A stretch of DNA of 25,708 bases from Fragilaria crotonensis (taxonomy: Eukaryota > Bacillariophyta > Fragilariophyceae > Fragilariales > Fragilariaceae): contig JAKSYS010000786.1 in the NCBI GenBank assembly GCA_022925895.1, forward strand, positions 1 to 25,708. Direction: 5' to 3'. The notes beneath the pieces are model-generated. The model saw only the letters and a list, made by a program, of their open reading frames with translations, was not told the DNA's origin and did not search any database. The position numbers and the translations under genes are program-made. Below, piece by piece: positions 1 through 10,174 of the stretch (the stretch's first letter is position 1; each line of letters begins with the position of its first letter).

Positions 1-1098
1 CTAAAGCGTGTACACCGAGTATCGTACTCCGTACAGTTTTGGAAGAATGTGTAAGAGCATACAAAAATGTCTAAACCACGAAAATGTAATTCACGATCAA
101 ATCTAGTGTCAAAACGTGACACACCTCACTTTTTATGTACAAATCGAGAAAGACAGTATATAATCTGATGGACTATCAACTATTTGTATCACCATTCCTA
201 CACACGATCTCTTGTTCTACACTATAATCATTTCATATTGTCCTAGGCCATCGTTCGGACAAATTGTTTTGGAACAAGAGTTACACATAGGAATCTTGCT
301 TAAAGAAGGGTTGAGAAAGTATGAGAAAGTTTAAGAAAATATGAGCAACTTCTATTTTCTCACGTCCGATTGAGAAAGTTTGAGATTATTTAAGAAAATT
401 TAAGAAGGAGCGATTTTATTACCAGATTCACGTAGAATATTTAAGATTTTTAAGCAACTCAAATCTTCTTAAAGTTTCTTAAGAAAGTATGAGAAAACTT
501 AAGAAAATTTAAGAAACTGCCACAAAAATGTATCTCGACGATTCCTAATTAGGGTTCCATTCACATGCTTCGGAGTATCTCAAGTAAATTCCTTAAGAAT
601 CAAACGTGAAGAATGCATTCATTGGATTGTCATACAGAAGTCGTTGCCTGTGCATTTTTCCAAGCCTTCTTTCCTTTTTGTCACGGCGAATTTGTCGAAC
701 GAACATTTCTAGTATTCCAGAGAGGTGAATTCATATCTGATCTGAAAACTTTAGTCCATATGTCAGGTTCGAAATTCCGTCGGAAAATCAATAAACTCGT
801 TTATCCGTTTTCACTTTATATTTTTTCATGTCGGTCGACAGTAGCGTCCTCGAAAAGAAGATATTCCGGAACCTCCAGGTTTTGGTCCGTTGACATGTTG
901 ACATTTGACATAAGCTTCGGACTCATTGAGACACACATGAACACATGAAAGCCAAACGAAATTGCATTTTATTGTGGCGCACGTACAGTATGCACGTACT
1001 GAGTATTCTGCATTCTCCCTCATGAATCTGGAGTACTACTGGTACCTGGTACCAAATGTACACCGAAGAGCTGTATGTCATAGCGCCTACGGTAGTCC
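1..1098. other. gene-free AT-rich flank
   Basis: No gene is supported here. The longest open frame (613-948, plus, 111 codons) is rich in Phe, Cys and Ser, has no recognisable motif and looks accidental. The stretch contains the short-period AT-rich repeat at about 300-525. Around 1031-1052 there is a GTAC-rich block of the kind repeated in many intergenic parts of the window. Confidence 0.6.
300..525. repeat. degenerate 10-12 bp AT-rich repeat
   Basis: Variants of TTGAGAAAGT and TTAAGAAAAT recur many times on the plus strand, spaced about one helical turn apart, in clusters at about 311-345, 370-408 and 478-518. A 12-bp perfect palindrome TTTCTTAAGAAA lies at 475-486. The unit is too diverged to be a clean microsatellite. 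No coding frame uses it. Confidence 0.65.
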
Positions 1099-1100
1099 TA

Positions 1101-1163
1101 GTGTCTATCCGTCTGGGCTCAATCTTTAATTAAAGACAAAATTATCTTTAATTAAAGACAGAT
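1101..1163 (+). repeat. left inverted terminal repeat with paired palindromes
   Basis: GTGTCTAT is followed after about 14 bases by TCTTTAATTAAAGA at 1123-1136 and again at 1145-1158. The two palindromes are 22 bp apart, about two helical turns. This end matches the reverse complement of 2295-2354 apart from small gaps in the spacers. Confidence 0.65.
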
Positions 1164-1384
1164 TTTTTCGTACGTTTGCAAGACGGCCCTTCGTGCAATC
1201 GATACCACGGCAACGCAAAAATTGACTTGAACAATGGCCGACAACCGATATGAATTACGCCACAAATAAGCACTTTTTCCTTCAAATGTTAGCATATAGT
1301 GTCTTTTGTATTCTTCATGCAATCATGTTGGTTGGTTGCTGGTACATAATTTTACGTTTTAGCTCACTGTATCAATACTCTGCA

Positions 1385-2120
1385 GCACGCGGAAATCTGT
1401 CGTGGGCCATGGTATACATTCTACATGAATTTTTTCAACGATCCCTTTCTAATTGAGCTCTTTTCCAACGAATACTGCTGCGTAAATACTTAACTTTCAG
1501 ACAAACCTCCCACGTGCCCCGGCGTTATGTAAAAGATGAAGAATATGACGGTGACCTCACTTTTGGATGAAAATGGCACGAGTATTATCAAATCACACGA
1601 TCAAAATGAGTAATGACCACAGGAATCTGACGAGGAGGATAGTACATATTCTACATGAGTTTTCTACGGTTGATTTTTGAGAATCGAACACTTTCTATTC
1701 CATCATATTGCTTACGTACCTGTGCTTCAGACAAACCTTGTATATGCCCTTGCGACAATGAATGAAGACGTTGGAGACCTCACTATTGGTTGAAAGTGAC
1801 AGGAGCATGATCTTACTATAGGGTCAAAATGTGCCTTGAATCAGAAAATCTGGCGTAGGGTATGGTATATATTCTACATAATTTTTCAACGGTTTTTTGC
1901 TGTTGATCGAATGTTTCCAGTCAACGGTACTTCGATACCGCGAATTAAAACACATCTCCCATATGACCTACACTTATTGTTATATAATGAATACATTTAT
2001 GCCCTCGTTTTCGGTCAAAAGCGACAGGTGTCTGATCTAACCATAGGGTCAAAATGTGTCATGAATTAGCAATCTGTCGTGGCATACAGTATAAATTCTA
2101 CGTAATTTAACTAATGAGAA
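1385..2120 (+). repeat. diverged tandem repeat, ~225-bp unit, three full copies and a partial one
   Basis: Unit starts lie near 1389, 1621, 1842 and 2068, giving periods of about 230, 222 and 225 bp. Each unit begins AATCTG(T/G)CG-like, then has a 'TA-ATTCTAC-T-A-TTT' stretch. An ACAAACCT/ACACATCT-like block follows mid-unit, and the unit closes with a 'GACCTCAC...GGT-AAA-GCGACAGG...AGGGTCAAAATG' block. The fourth copy decays after about 50 bp. Short open frames inside (1250-1456, 1836-2069) are not conserved between copies, so the repeat is probably non-coding. Confidence 0.65.
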
Positions 2121-2294
2121 TAAATTGAGAAAACTCATCAAAAATTCATCGCTCTTCTTTGGATTGTGGAATTCATGGCGTTATTGTGAGAGTTAAAGGA
2201 AACTGTCATGTGCCACAGGGTTTGAGAATATGCTGAACACAACGGTAATCGTCGTTTTTCATGATAGTTGCGGGAAGTCCATTTTCGGCATACC

Positions 2295-2354
2295 CTCCAA
2301 ACTGTCTTTAATTAAAGATTTGTCTTTAATTAAAGACAGAAGTCAAATAGACAC
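2295..2354 (-). repeat. right inverted terminal repeat with paired palindromes
   Basis: TCTTTAATTAAAGA occurs at 2305-2318 and 2323-2336. Together they form a nearly perfect hairpin: CTGTCTTTAATTAAAGA at 2302-2318, a 4-base loop, then its exact complement at 2323-2339. The end closes with ATAGACAC at 2347-2354, the reverse complement of the left end's GTGTCTAT. Confidence 0.65.
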
Positions 2355-2356
2355 TA

Positions 2357-2671
2357 GTATACGTCATTCGAGTTCTGAGAATAATTCTGTAACGTACGAC
2401 ACGTATGTGGACGACGTTACCTGGTACCACCAACTCCTTTTCAGGGGGTCAGATTAGGAAATCAACTATGGAACGGGTAGTAACTGGCAAAATGTGATAG
2501 CTATTTTACTGGATACTGGAGTAACCTTCTAGAACTCGATTAACATTTAATGTAGGTACATCTAAACGGCTTTCACTCCTCTATAGAGGTCTAATAACAT
2601 AAGGTTCACATTCAAAGACTTCGTAGGTCACATTGGCTTCTTGAACGGAAGCGCACATCGATGAGGAGAGT
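2357..2671. other. spacer between the TIR element and the SPT gene
   Basis: No coding region or repeat is evident. This side is downstream of the minus-strand SPT stop codon at 2672, so it should hold that gene's 3' UTR and polyadenylation region. No signal could be assigned with confidence. Confidence 0.5.
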
Positions 2672-4631
2672 TTAGCCGAAGGTCGACTTAGCATAGCGAA
2701 GTTTGAGCAAATCAGCAATCTCATCAATTTCGACGAGGGCTCGGTCTAACTCTTCGCGAGTGTGACCTGCAGAGATGCAAAATCTAGCTCTTGACATGAG
2801 AATCGGACAGGCAGGAAATCCAACAACCACGACGGCCAGACCGCGCTTCAGGCACTCGCGACTGAAAGCGGCAATTTTGGTCGGATTGTAAAGCATGACA
2901 GGCATAATAGGCGAATCATAGTGTCCCAAGACGTGCAAGCCCATGTCATTCAGGCGCATGCGGAAATAGTTCGAATTGTCTCGAAGCGCCCGCAGCTTTT
3001 GTTTGCCGATATCGGTGCCATCAAGACCCATGATGACCTGTATACACAATTTGATGAGTAAACTCAAGATTGTACATTAACCTTCTACAAGACCGAAGCG
3101 AATCGCACATGGGACTCACCTTGAAACTGCTTATGACTTGTTGACATACAACAGGACTGAGAGAGTTATGGGAGGCGCTTCCTGCACACACATGCCTCAA
3201 GAAGTTAATCACTTCCTTCGAACCCGCAATGTAGCCTCCCATGCCACCAAATGACTTGGTGAAGGTGCCCATCATGATGTCAATATCAGCGGTATCAACA
3301 CCACAATACTCAGTGCAACCACGACCAGTTCGTCCCATGGCTCCAATTGAATGAGCCTCGTCCAAGTAAATGTACGCTCCGTACTTCTTCGACACACGAA
3401 CCACACTTCTCAAATCACAATATTCTCCTTCCATAGAATAAATACCCTCAACTATCACCAAGATCTTATTCCATGGTCGGCGCGTGCGTGGCCGGCCCAT
3501 GGTGATTGCTTCTCGCAAGATGCTCTCCAAATGGTCAGCGTCATTGTGACGGAATGTACGGATGGCAGCTCCAGAAGCGCGGGCGCCATTCACAATTGAC
3601 GTGTGGTTTAGCTGATCAGAAATTATCAGGTCTCCACGGGTAACGAGAGCTGGGATGGTCGTTGTGTTGGTGTTGAAACCCATGTTCAGAGCCATGGCGT
3701 CTTCCTTTCCCAAGAAGTTGGCTACCAGCCTCTCAACTTCCCTATGCACAGACGTTGTTCCATATTCTCTGCGACAAGAAGATGCCGACACAGGAAGTTT
3801 TTGTAACGACGCGATAACATCATCGCCACATGTAGTGTGCCAATCATCAGCAAAGCCCAGGTAGTTGTACGAACCGAGGTTGAGACAGGCGCGGGCAACT
3901 CGATCACCTGATATCTTGACGAAGTGAGATCCGGCGGTATACTTCGATTTGAGCTGAGGCGTCTCCAAATTGTCCAACTTGTCAAGCAAAATCATGGTCT
4001 TGTTCCCGTCAGAACTCACGCGCTCCAAGACATGGATGTTGGCACCAGGACTGGAAGCGATGGGGCGATTGAAACAATCCTGAATCCGATGATAAAGGCG
4101 CCGAGTGTAGAAGTTCTCCCAAGATTTAAGAAGGGGTGCGAAGAACATGACGTTGTCGGAGGGAAAGTCAGTGTTGCGACGAAGGTAACGCCCGCGCCCC
4201 AAAAGTCGTGCAAACATGTCACGAATGTGACCGCAGAGAATGAGAACCGCATACCCCAAGTAAGTAGTGTACGCAGCAAATACAGTAATTTGAGGTTCTT
4301 CATGTACCTTCGGTTCCGAATGAAAGGCATTCACTGCCCTATCATGTGCAGCCAGGAACTCCATACGATCTCTAACATCTGAGTAGGGGTCAAGGTAGTC
4401 GTCCTCGCAGTCTGAGTCTTCGGGGTGAGACGCTGTGCTACTGGATGTTGACGATGTTTCCGTTTCAGGCAATTCCATCGAAAACGATTGATTTAACTCA
4501 ACTTCGTCCAACTTGTTTCTGCGACCGCCAAGCAGTCTGCGAACGAGGGCTTTGCTCTTTCCCATTATCATGTATTTAGGGTCCTCGAGAGAGAAACTAC
4601 GGTGCGGTCCGATTCCAATTGATAAATGCAA
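2672..4631 (-). CDS. serine palmitoyltransferase, catalytic LCB2-type subunit
   Basis: Joins L-serine and palmitoyl-CoA to 3-ketodihydrosphingosine, the first step of sphingolipid synthesis at the ER. Two exons: 4631-3120 and 3037-2672. The 82-nt intron (3119-3038) has a GTGAGT donor and an ACAG acceptor in phase 0, giving about 625 residues. The N-terminal ~110 residues are Ser/Asp/Glu-rich and poorly conserved. A membrane segment follows at about 114-134. The PLP fold includes DEAHSIG (Asp424, His427) and the LCB2-type lysine motif GTFTKSFGG (Lys459), which separates this subunit from LCB1. After the splice, VIMGLDGT and the GFPACPI...SRARFC block match the LCB2 C-terminus. The start may instead be Met21 or Met23, about 60 nt downstream. 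Human SPTLC2 is 562 aa, so the N-terminus is somewhat long here. Confidence 0.95.
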
Positions 4632-5537
4632 TGCGCGCGAACAGGTATTAAACTGTGCACCGGATTTGGTCTTGGGTAGGTTGCGTTAGAGGCTTTCGCA
4701 GAGAACAGGTACGATGATATGTCTCACCACCTCCTTGCAAGCAAGAACAGATTATGTATTATCACGTCTTGTTGAAGAAGTGAATGAAAGGCAATGCTCC
4801 GCAGCGTTGAGAAGTCGTGGGAATGTGAACGACGACTGTTTTACTCTCAATGCCTCCATTCAAAACCCCCGAATGAGAACGCAACTGCAGATAACCGATT
4901 CTACGTAGTCGCTTAGGTAGGTTCATTACGAGGTTTTTATGGTTGGAAATGGAATTGGCCAGCGTGAGGCTATCGCCTGCAGTCTTTTAAAGATATTCAA
5001 AAACATGGAGAATTGTATATAAGTGTTTCTTTCAACGAAAAACACTCTGTAAAATAGTATCAGTGCTTCAGATGTGAATCGCGACGAAATCGAAACTCTG
5101 CATATTGACCTTTAATAAAGTTCTAACGTGCATTTGGCATACTCGCGTGCGTTGGATACTTCATTCCAAAGTTCATATAGTCGAAGATTCATGTATATAT
5201 GTTTTTCGAATATTCGGATAACTCGGTCTGGAGACTCCGACTTTCCTTCCTCATCCGGGGTTCTGACTCGACATGCGAATCGACAACCAACGAAAGGAAT
5301 TCGGTACTGTAGACTACTACCGGGAGCTAGAGCTAAAAAAACTAGAGAATATGGACATGTTCATATGTCATATGCTCCCATGTACAAGTACTGTACATCA
5401 TTTCGTAGTAGTCCAAGCCCTATCTTGGGTCACAAGTCACGAGTCGATTTTGGTCGTGGAGATCGGTCAACCAGATCCCGCAATTCTCAATCAGGCATAT
5501 GATAAAGGCATTGAGGCATAACACTTGTTCACGAAGT
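4632..5537. other. SPT upstream region, no supported gene
   Basis: The first few hundred bases should contain the SPT promoter and 5' UTR. Open frames at 4714-4908 (64 codons) and 5128-5521 (two overlapping frames) have no recognisable motif. A run at 5157-5224 is AT-rich. I see no RNA gene. Confidence 0.5.
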
Positions 5538-5565
5538 CACATGACACATGACACATGACACATGA
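5538..5565 (+). repeat. heptamer microsatellite (CACATGA)4
   Basis: Four perfect copies of CACATGA are followed by an imperfect copy (CTACATGA). It is one of four 7-bp tandem arrays found in intergenic DNA of this window. Confidence 0.9.
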
Positions 5566-6139
5566 CTACATGACTCGGTTTTCCGCCAATGATTTGTACA
5601 CAGACATCAATTAAGTATATATTAATATAACTATTTACTCCGAGTCCTTGTGACAGGAAACAAATTTGAAAACAAACGACAAGATTCGAGCGTTAGCAGT
5701 TGACACTTATAATCGTGGTGTACTCCGAGAGTACAACAGTACAACGGTTACTCTACGGTACTAATAACTAATAACCAATGAGCAAGTAGTACTAATACTC
5801 GGAGTACAGCACAAGTAGAACTCGTATCACATGTCATATATCATGTATCAGGTACTGTCGTACATGTATCGGGTATCAGGTACTCAGAGTATGCCCGTAC
5901 CTTGCACTTGTAATAAATCTCCACATGCTTCCAGTATGGTCAACTCGCGATAAACATGGCAAATGGCAACATGGCAACCGCAGGAAAGGCCGGCAAAACG
6001 ATTGCAATCGTGATTGAAGCGAAAATGCGCGCCGGCCGGAGGAGAAAAGGTTTCCGTCGAGTGACAGGCTGGCGCGAAACTGAATGTCGTGGCTCGAGCA
6101 TCATTATGATGACGTATGCAAAGACATTTGCTAACAAAA
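5566..6139. other. GTAC-rich intergenic stretch
   Basis: About 5700-5900 is dense in GTAC, GAGTAC and TATCAGGTA motifs, a low-complexity, partly palindromic style shared with other intergenic blocks here. From about 5950, overlapping frames on both strands (for example plus 5956-6204, rich in Lys, Arg and Ala) are open but unrecognised, so I do not call them genes. Confidence 0.45.
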
Positions 6140-6535
6140 AAAAATCTGCGGATGAAGAAGTGCTGCTTATTATAGAATCTGCTGACAAAAACAAGATCCG
6201 CTGATGACAAAAATCTGCCGACGAAACAAGTTCTGCTGACATGAAACATCTTCTAACACAATCTGCTTAAGAAAAGAAAGCTTCTGATGATGGAAGTCTC
6301 CTGCAAATACTGCTAAGATCACATGAGGCAATTGTGATAAAAAGTGCTATCAAGCGTTAGTGGTGACTCCTGCTGAGTGTTGTGTCTAGGAATTGGTTGA
6401 CAAGAGCAATCTGTCCAAAGAATTGGTTGACAAAAAGAGAGACAGCTGACTTAAGAAATATCATGATGACAGACTTGATAAAATCTGCTGACAAAACCCA
6501 AATCTGCCGATGATGAAAAAACCTTGCTGGCTTGA
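6140..6535 (+). repeat. degenerate repeat related to AATCTGCTGACAAAA
   Basis: Near copies occur at about 6147, 6176, 6197, 6211, 6229, 6259 and again at about 6481 and 6501 (AATCTGCTGACAAAA, AATCTGCCGACGAAA, TTCTGCTGACATGAA and so on). Between the clusters, AATTGGTTGACAA is repeated exactly at 6391-6403 and 6421-6433. The spacing is irregular, so this is decayed tandem DNA rather than a fresh microsatellite. On the minus strand it reads as Ser-Ala-Asp repeats in open frames, probably a by-product. Confidence 0.55.
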
Positions 6536-6957
6536 TGGATCAACTCTAGCAGACTTTGCTTCAGCCAGCCAGCCCTGGGCTGGCGTGCACCTTTCAATTG
6601 CCTCTACTCCACCCCTGTTTGTGTGCTTGGGCTAGACCTTCCAGTGTACAACAACTGCCAAAAAGTGCCAATCAGACAGAAATAATGAAACCTCAGTAGC
6701 CCGTATCCATAATCCTGCTACTTCACATTTCTTTAAGCCGTGAATGCTTTGCATTACAATGAAGTACTTGTCCTGAATGCTCAGAGTATGAGTAGCTACT
6801 GTACAATACAGTACCTGGTACTGTTCTGCTACCAGTACAATTTCCAGGCTCAGATTTCGTAAACACCAGTCTGTCTGCCGACAGGTTTTACGTGAAATCT
6901 GTAGGAGAAATTGTGGGTGAAACCCCGTGCCAGCGCTAAAACAAGGAGGGACAAACA
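6536..6957. other. intergenic stretch without a supported feature
   Basis: No gene, RNA or clear repeat is seen, apart from a GTAC-rich patch at about 6795-6840. Confidence 0.5.
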
Positions 6958-7690
6958 ATGATGAAAGAGGGGGCCTCCGCGCCCCCTCGTTCCGTTTCAA
7001 TGACTGTTAAACCGATCCTATCAACAAACGGTGCAACCAAGCAAACGACAACAACGAATGAGCAAAAGGAGGGCAAGAAAGAAGAAAGGAAAGATGACAC
7101 CTTTTTGCCTGCAATCGACAATTCCTACACACATCCCAGGTACTCATCCTACATAGTAGACACAACAACTGGTGGTGTCCAGGAATCTGCATCAAAACTC
7201 GTGATGCATCATCCAACTACTGCTGTGTCCGACTGTACCGTGCCCGACTCTACCGGTAGTTCTGACCCGACCTCTACTGTGACTACCCCATACTCGAGTA
7301 TACTGCAACAACCTTCACTATGGTGACTGATCCAACCATGCACCCACTGAATGCTCCACCAACTGCAACCAAGTTTACTGTGCTCCTGCCTACTGTTACT
7401 ACATCTAGTACTGTGACTGATCCTACTGTGACTGACTCTACTGCAATAAACTCTACTGTGACCCTACTGTGCTGCCCTTATATGACATGACAACAACTAC
7501 AAGCAATGTTCCTACATTGAGAGCCAACAACTCCAAGACTTATATGACAGCAATGACCCAATACAACCCGATGAAAGCAACTCTCTACCAATGCAAACTG
7601 ATGATCCTGCTGGCTATGTTCTTCCCTCATTACAGTCATTCACCCTACTATGCATAGGTTTCAGCTGAATCCGACAGTATCTGGAGTCCA
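6958..7690 (+). pseudogene. coding-like Thr/Ser-rich relic, unrecognised
   Basis: A plus frame at 6958-7326 (about 122 codons) gives a Thr/Ser/Pro-rich protein with a basic EGKKEERK patch. Just downstream the motif 'TCTACTGTGACTGA' keeps recurring (about 7272-7460). Protein-like segments then appear in other frames, for example 7469-7657. The frames are broken by stops and shifts, and no domain was recognised. It could be a decayed gene, a retroelement remnant or simply biased low-complexity DNA. A perfect 8-bp hairpin (GAGGGGGC / GCCCCCTC, 6967-6988) lies at the start. Confidence 0.25.
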
Positions 7691-7729
7691 TGCACCTTTG
7701 CAGCCCTAACATATCTTTGAAACAAATGT

Positions 7730-7747
7730 GGGGGGGGGGGGGGGGGG
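7730..7747 (+). repeat. poly(G)18 tract
   Basis: There are eighteen consecutive G. The complementary strand reads as poly-proline inside a 165-codon open frame (7648-8145, minus), which is not otherwise recognisable. Such a run is prone to slippage, so its length here may be unreliable. Confidence 0.9.
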
Positions 7748-9031
7748 TATCTGCACAAGATAATGCTCCACCATGTGGGGCAAATGTTCCTAATCTGAAC
7801 ATTGCGGCAGCATGAAAAATAGATTTCTGTTTTTTTTTGTTCTGCTACCAGTAGCAGTTGCCTTGCATTTTCTGGAAATGATGCCCTGGCTTCTTTTCTC
7901 ACGCAAATACTGAACTCATTCTTTGTCCTTCGTCCTCTGCTGTAGAGGCGGTGGGTTCTTGGTGGTGGCAAGTTCCTGTGGAAAAACTCAGAATCCACAA
8001 TTTTGACAGCCCAAAAATCAATTGAGCATTCGGATTGACAATCTAGTCTTTGAACAGTATATACATGATGATAGTAGTATGGATTCTGGGGGAAGCAATT
8101 GCATGGCATTTTAGGGTAGCTAGCTAATGCTTGAATTGTCTCCATTCAAGGCCAGCCAAGAGGGACTCCTAGACCTGGATGGATGAAGTAACAGGTATGG
8201 TTTGCTGGTATAAGAAGTAAATCATTTCCACATTGCTGTTGCTTTGTGACGAAACGTTTTGTTTTTGTTGACAACTGTTTGGGCCAAAAATTGCAGATCC
8301 AACAAAACAACATCAGAAACGATTCTCCGACGAGTTTTGTTTCTGTTTTATAAGGATTGGCCTTAGCCCTTGATGTGCCAGACATCCATGAAAGTTTATT
8401 CACTTATTTTCATACGCCAGGAAACATGGAGGTGTGTTTGAAACTGTCCATCCATCGAAAATGGTGGCATTGAGTACCTTCCTAAGAAGCACCCAATTCA
8501 GGAGTTGATCAAAACCACCATATGCATGAAGCACTCCCCTTCCCCAGTCATGAATGATGAGGTCCATGAAGATGATGATGAATGTACATACCAAACATCC
8601 ATTACAGCTTCAATGGCTGGTGGGAACAATGATGATGGCCATGCTTATGAAGGCTTTGCTCTTTGCTTGTCAAGTATCTTTCCCAACACAGATGACAACT
8701 GGTGGAGTATAGTATCTACACTAAGGGCTCAACTGGTTGAGTTGTTTCAATGAGAGTGCCTTTGAAGGTTCATTGAAATGAGGCAGAAGTTTTGGAAAGC
8801 AGAGATGCCAAAAAGCAGTCATATCATGTTGATGTGAAATTTTCATTCAAGAAACATGTGGATTTGCATTTCAAGAAGTCAAGAGAAGAGGCTGCTGCCT
8901 GCCACTAGCTACAAATGAAAATAATGTCACTATTAATGAACATTTTGTTTTGAGTCCTTAACACTGAAGACAAGAATGAATGAACGAATGAACTGTAAGG
9001 TGACTGTAAGGATAGGTGACTGTGTGGTTGT
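7748..9031. other. gene-poor stretch with scattered coding-like fragments
   Basis: Both strands hold medium open frames (minus 7648-8145 and 8146-8403; plus 8505-8753, whose product is Asp/Met/Ser-rich and acidic). At about 8775-8905 a further plus frame reads as a Lys/His-rich fragment. None shows a family motif, and the pieces cannot be joined into one convincing gene by plausible splice sites that I can see. Treat as decayed or non-coding. Confidence 0.4.
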
Positions 9032-9350
9032 GGGATTTTTGAAGTGGAGTCGTGCAAAAATCCCGCGATGTAAATTGACAGCGGGATTTTTGGAGTCCCA
9101 AAGTCCGAAAGCATCGCGATGCATGTTTTGAGACCGCGGGCTTTCTAGACTACTCGACTCCGAAAAACCATGGGTCTCAAAACATTGCGGGATTTTGGGA
9201 CTACTTGACTCCAGAAAACCTGCGGTCTCAAAGCATTCTGGGATTTTTGGAGTTCTGGACTGAAAATCCTTTGGTCTCAAATCATCTCTGGATTTCGGAC
9301 TACAAGACCCCGAAAATCCCGCGGTCTCCAAAACAATCAGATTTTTATCG
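9032..9350. repeat. tandem repeat, ~51-bp unit, with internal inverted arms
   Basis: Units start near 9032, 9081, 9136, 9187, 9238 and 9288, with a partial one at 9338. Periods are 49, 55, 51, 51, 50 and 50 bp. The consensus has GCGGGATTTTTGGAGT, then GACTCCGAAAATCC, then GCGGTCTCAAAACATT. The first two blocks are near reverse complements, so each unit can fold into a hairpin. AATCCCGC...GCGGGATT can pair between neighbouring units. The minus strand stays open through the array (8933-9397, 154 codons) because 51 bp is 17 codons, giving a partly repeating peptide with a CFETAGF-type motif. I cannot tell whether it is translated. Confidence 0.7.
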
Positions 9351-10174
9351 GCAACAATGATGAGTTTTGTTGGAATTGCAACATCACTTGGCTTCAACTT
9401 TGTTTGGTGCTAAAAATGGGCCCATTGAATTCCAGCAACAAGATAATGTCCAGCATCATCAACACTACTATCCCATGCCCAACTCTTTTTGCCTTCCATG
9501 GTATAGGCTTCCCAGTGTTGCCTTGTGAGTTCATACAATCAAAATGGAGGGTTTCCTCCTGTCGTGTTCTTGTTAGCTTTGATTCTTCTGGTCCTGCTTT
9601 GAGCCTTGATACATACAACCTGTTCCACAACACACAATATGATATTTTTTGCCACCGCCGCCGTTGCCAACAAGGTGTTACCCCTGCCTCATTCCAGCAA
9701 CTTCAAATTCCATCAAGAGTAGCTGTAAACAACTTGCCTCCTTGCCAAACAATGATCTTATCCCGCCATTGCAAATTGACTCTGTATTTTACTTCCCAGC
9801 GAAGTAGCTAAACCTTCTGACCCCATAAACTAGCTATGCTTACTAGTTGGCTTTGCAAACTCAAGCAAGGAGGTCTGGAATTTGACTGTCCACAAATGCA
9901 CCGCTGCTATCCAAAGACCAGATGATGAAAGGCAGGATGGCAGTCCATTGCTTCCGATCAAATGTGGCAGCATCCAAAGCCTCGTCCTGCCTGAATCAAT
10001 GTTCTGGTTAATGTGGACATGTGAGCTACTTCTGCTATGATACTAGTACCTTTTGTTGCAATTGTTTTCAACTCCAGACAGCAGCTGCAATAGTGCGTCA
10101 ATCAATCAAGGATACACAATGTACGAGCCTGCCATTTAGGGAGCCTTCGCATCCATATTTGAATTAGCAGAGGG
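9351..10174. other. intergenic stretch, unrecognised open frames only
   Basis: A 135-codon plus frame (9404-9811) and an overlapping minus frame (9394-9633) are open, but neither product shows a known motif. No RNA gene or terminal repeat was seen. Confidence 0.4.

Larger units (their letters stand above)
1101..2354. mobile_element. putative non-autonomous TIR element (MITE or foldback type)
   Basis: The left end (about 1101-1163) and right end (about 2295-2354) are imperfect inverted copies of each other. Both start GTGTCTAT inward, then carry two copies of the perfect palindrome TCTTTAATTAAAGA separated by a short spacer, then GACAG and a T-run. Both outer edges are flanked by a TA dinucleotide (1099-1100 and 2355-2356). 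That would fit a Tc1/mariner-like TA target duplication, but TA is too short to prove it. The interior is mainly diverged ~225-bp tandem repeats and has no transposase frame, so any movement would need a transposase in trans. The boundaries were inferred by eye. Confidence 0.55.

Noticed and set aside
613-948. 111-codon plus frame
   Set aside because: Composition is skewed and there is no motif; overlapping frames on the other strand are equally open.
2672-3067. Independent small gene starting at 3067 (minus)
   Set aside because: It is the second exon of the SPT gene; residues before the splice acceptor are intron sequence read through.
3924-4382. 152-codon plus-strand open frame inside the SPT gene
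   Set aside because: It is antisense to a strongly conserved coding region and its product has no motif.
9032-9350. CRISPR array
   Set aside because: The units are contiguous, diverged tandem repeats without unique spacers, and the context is eukaryotic.
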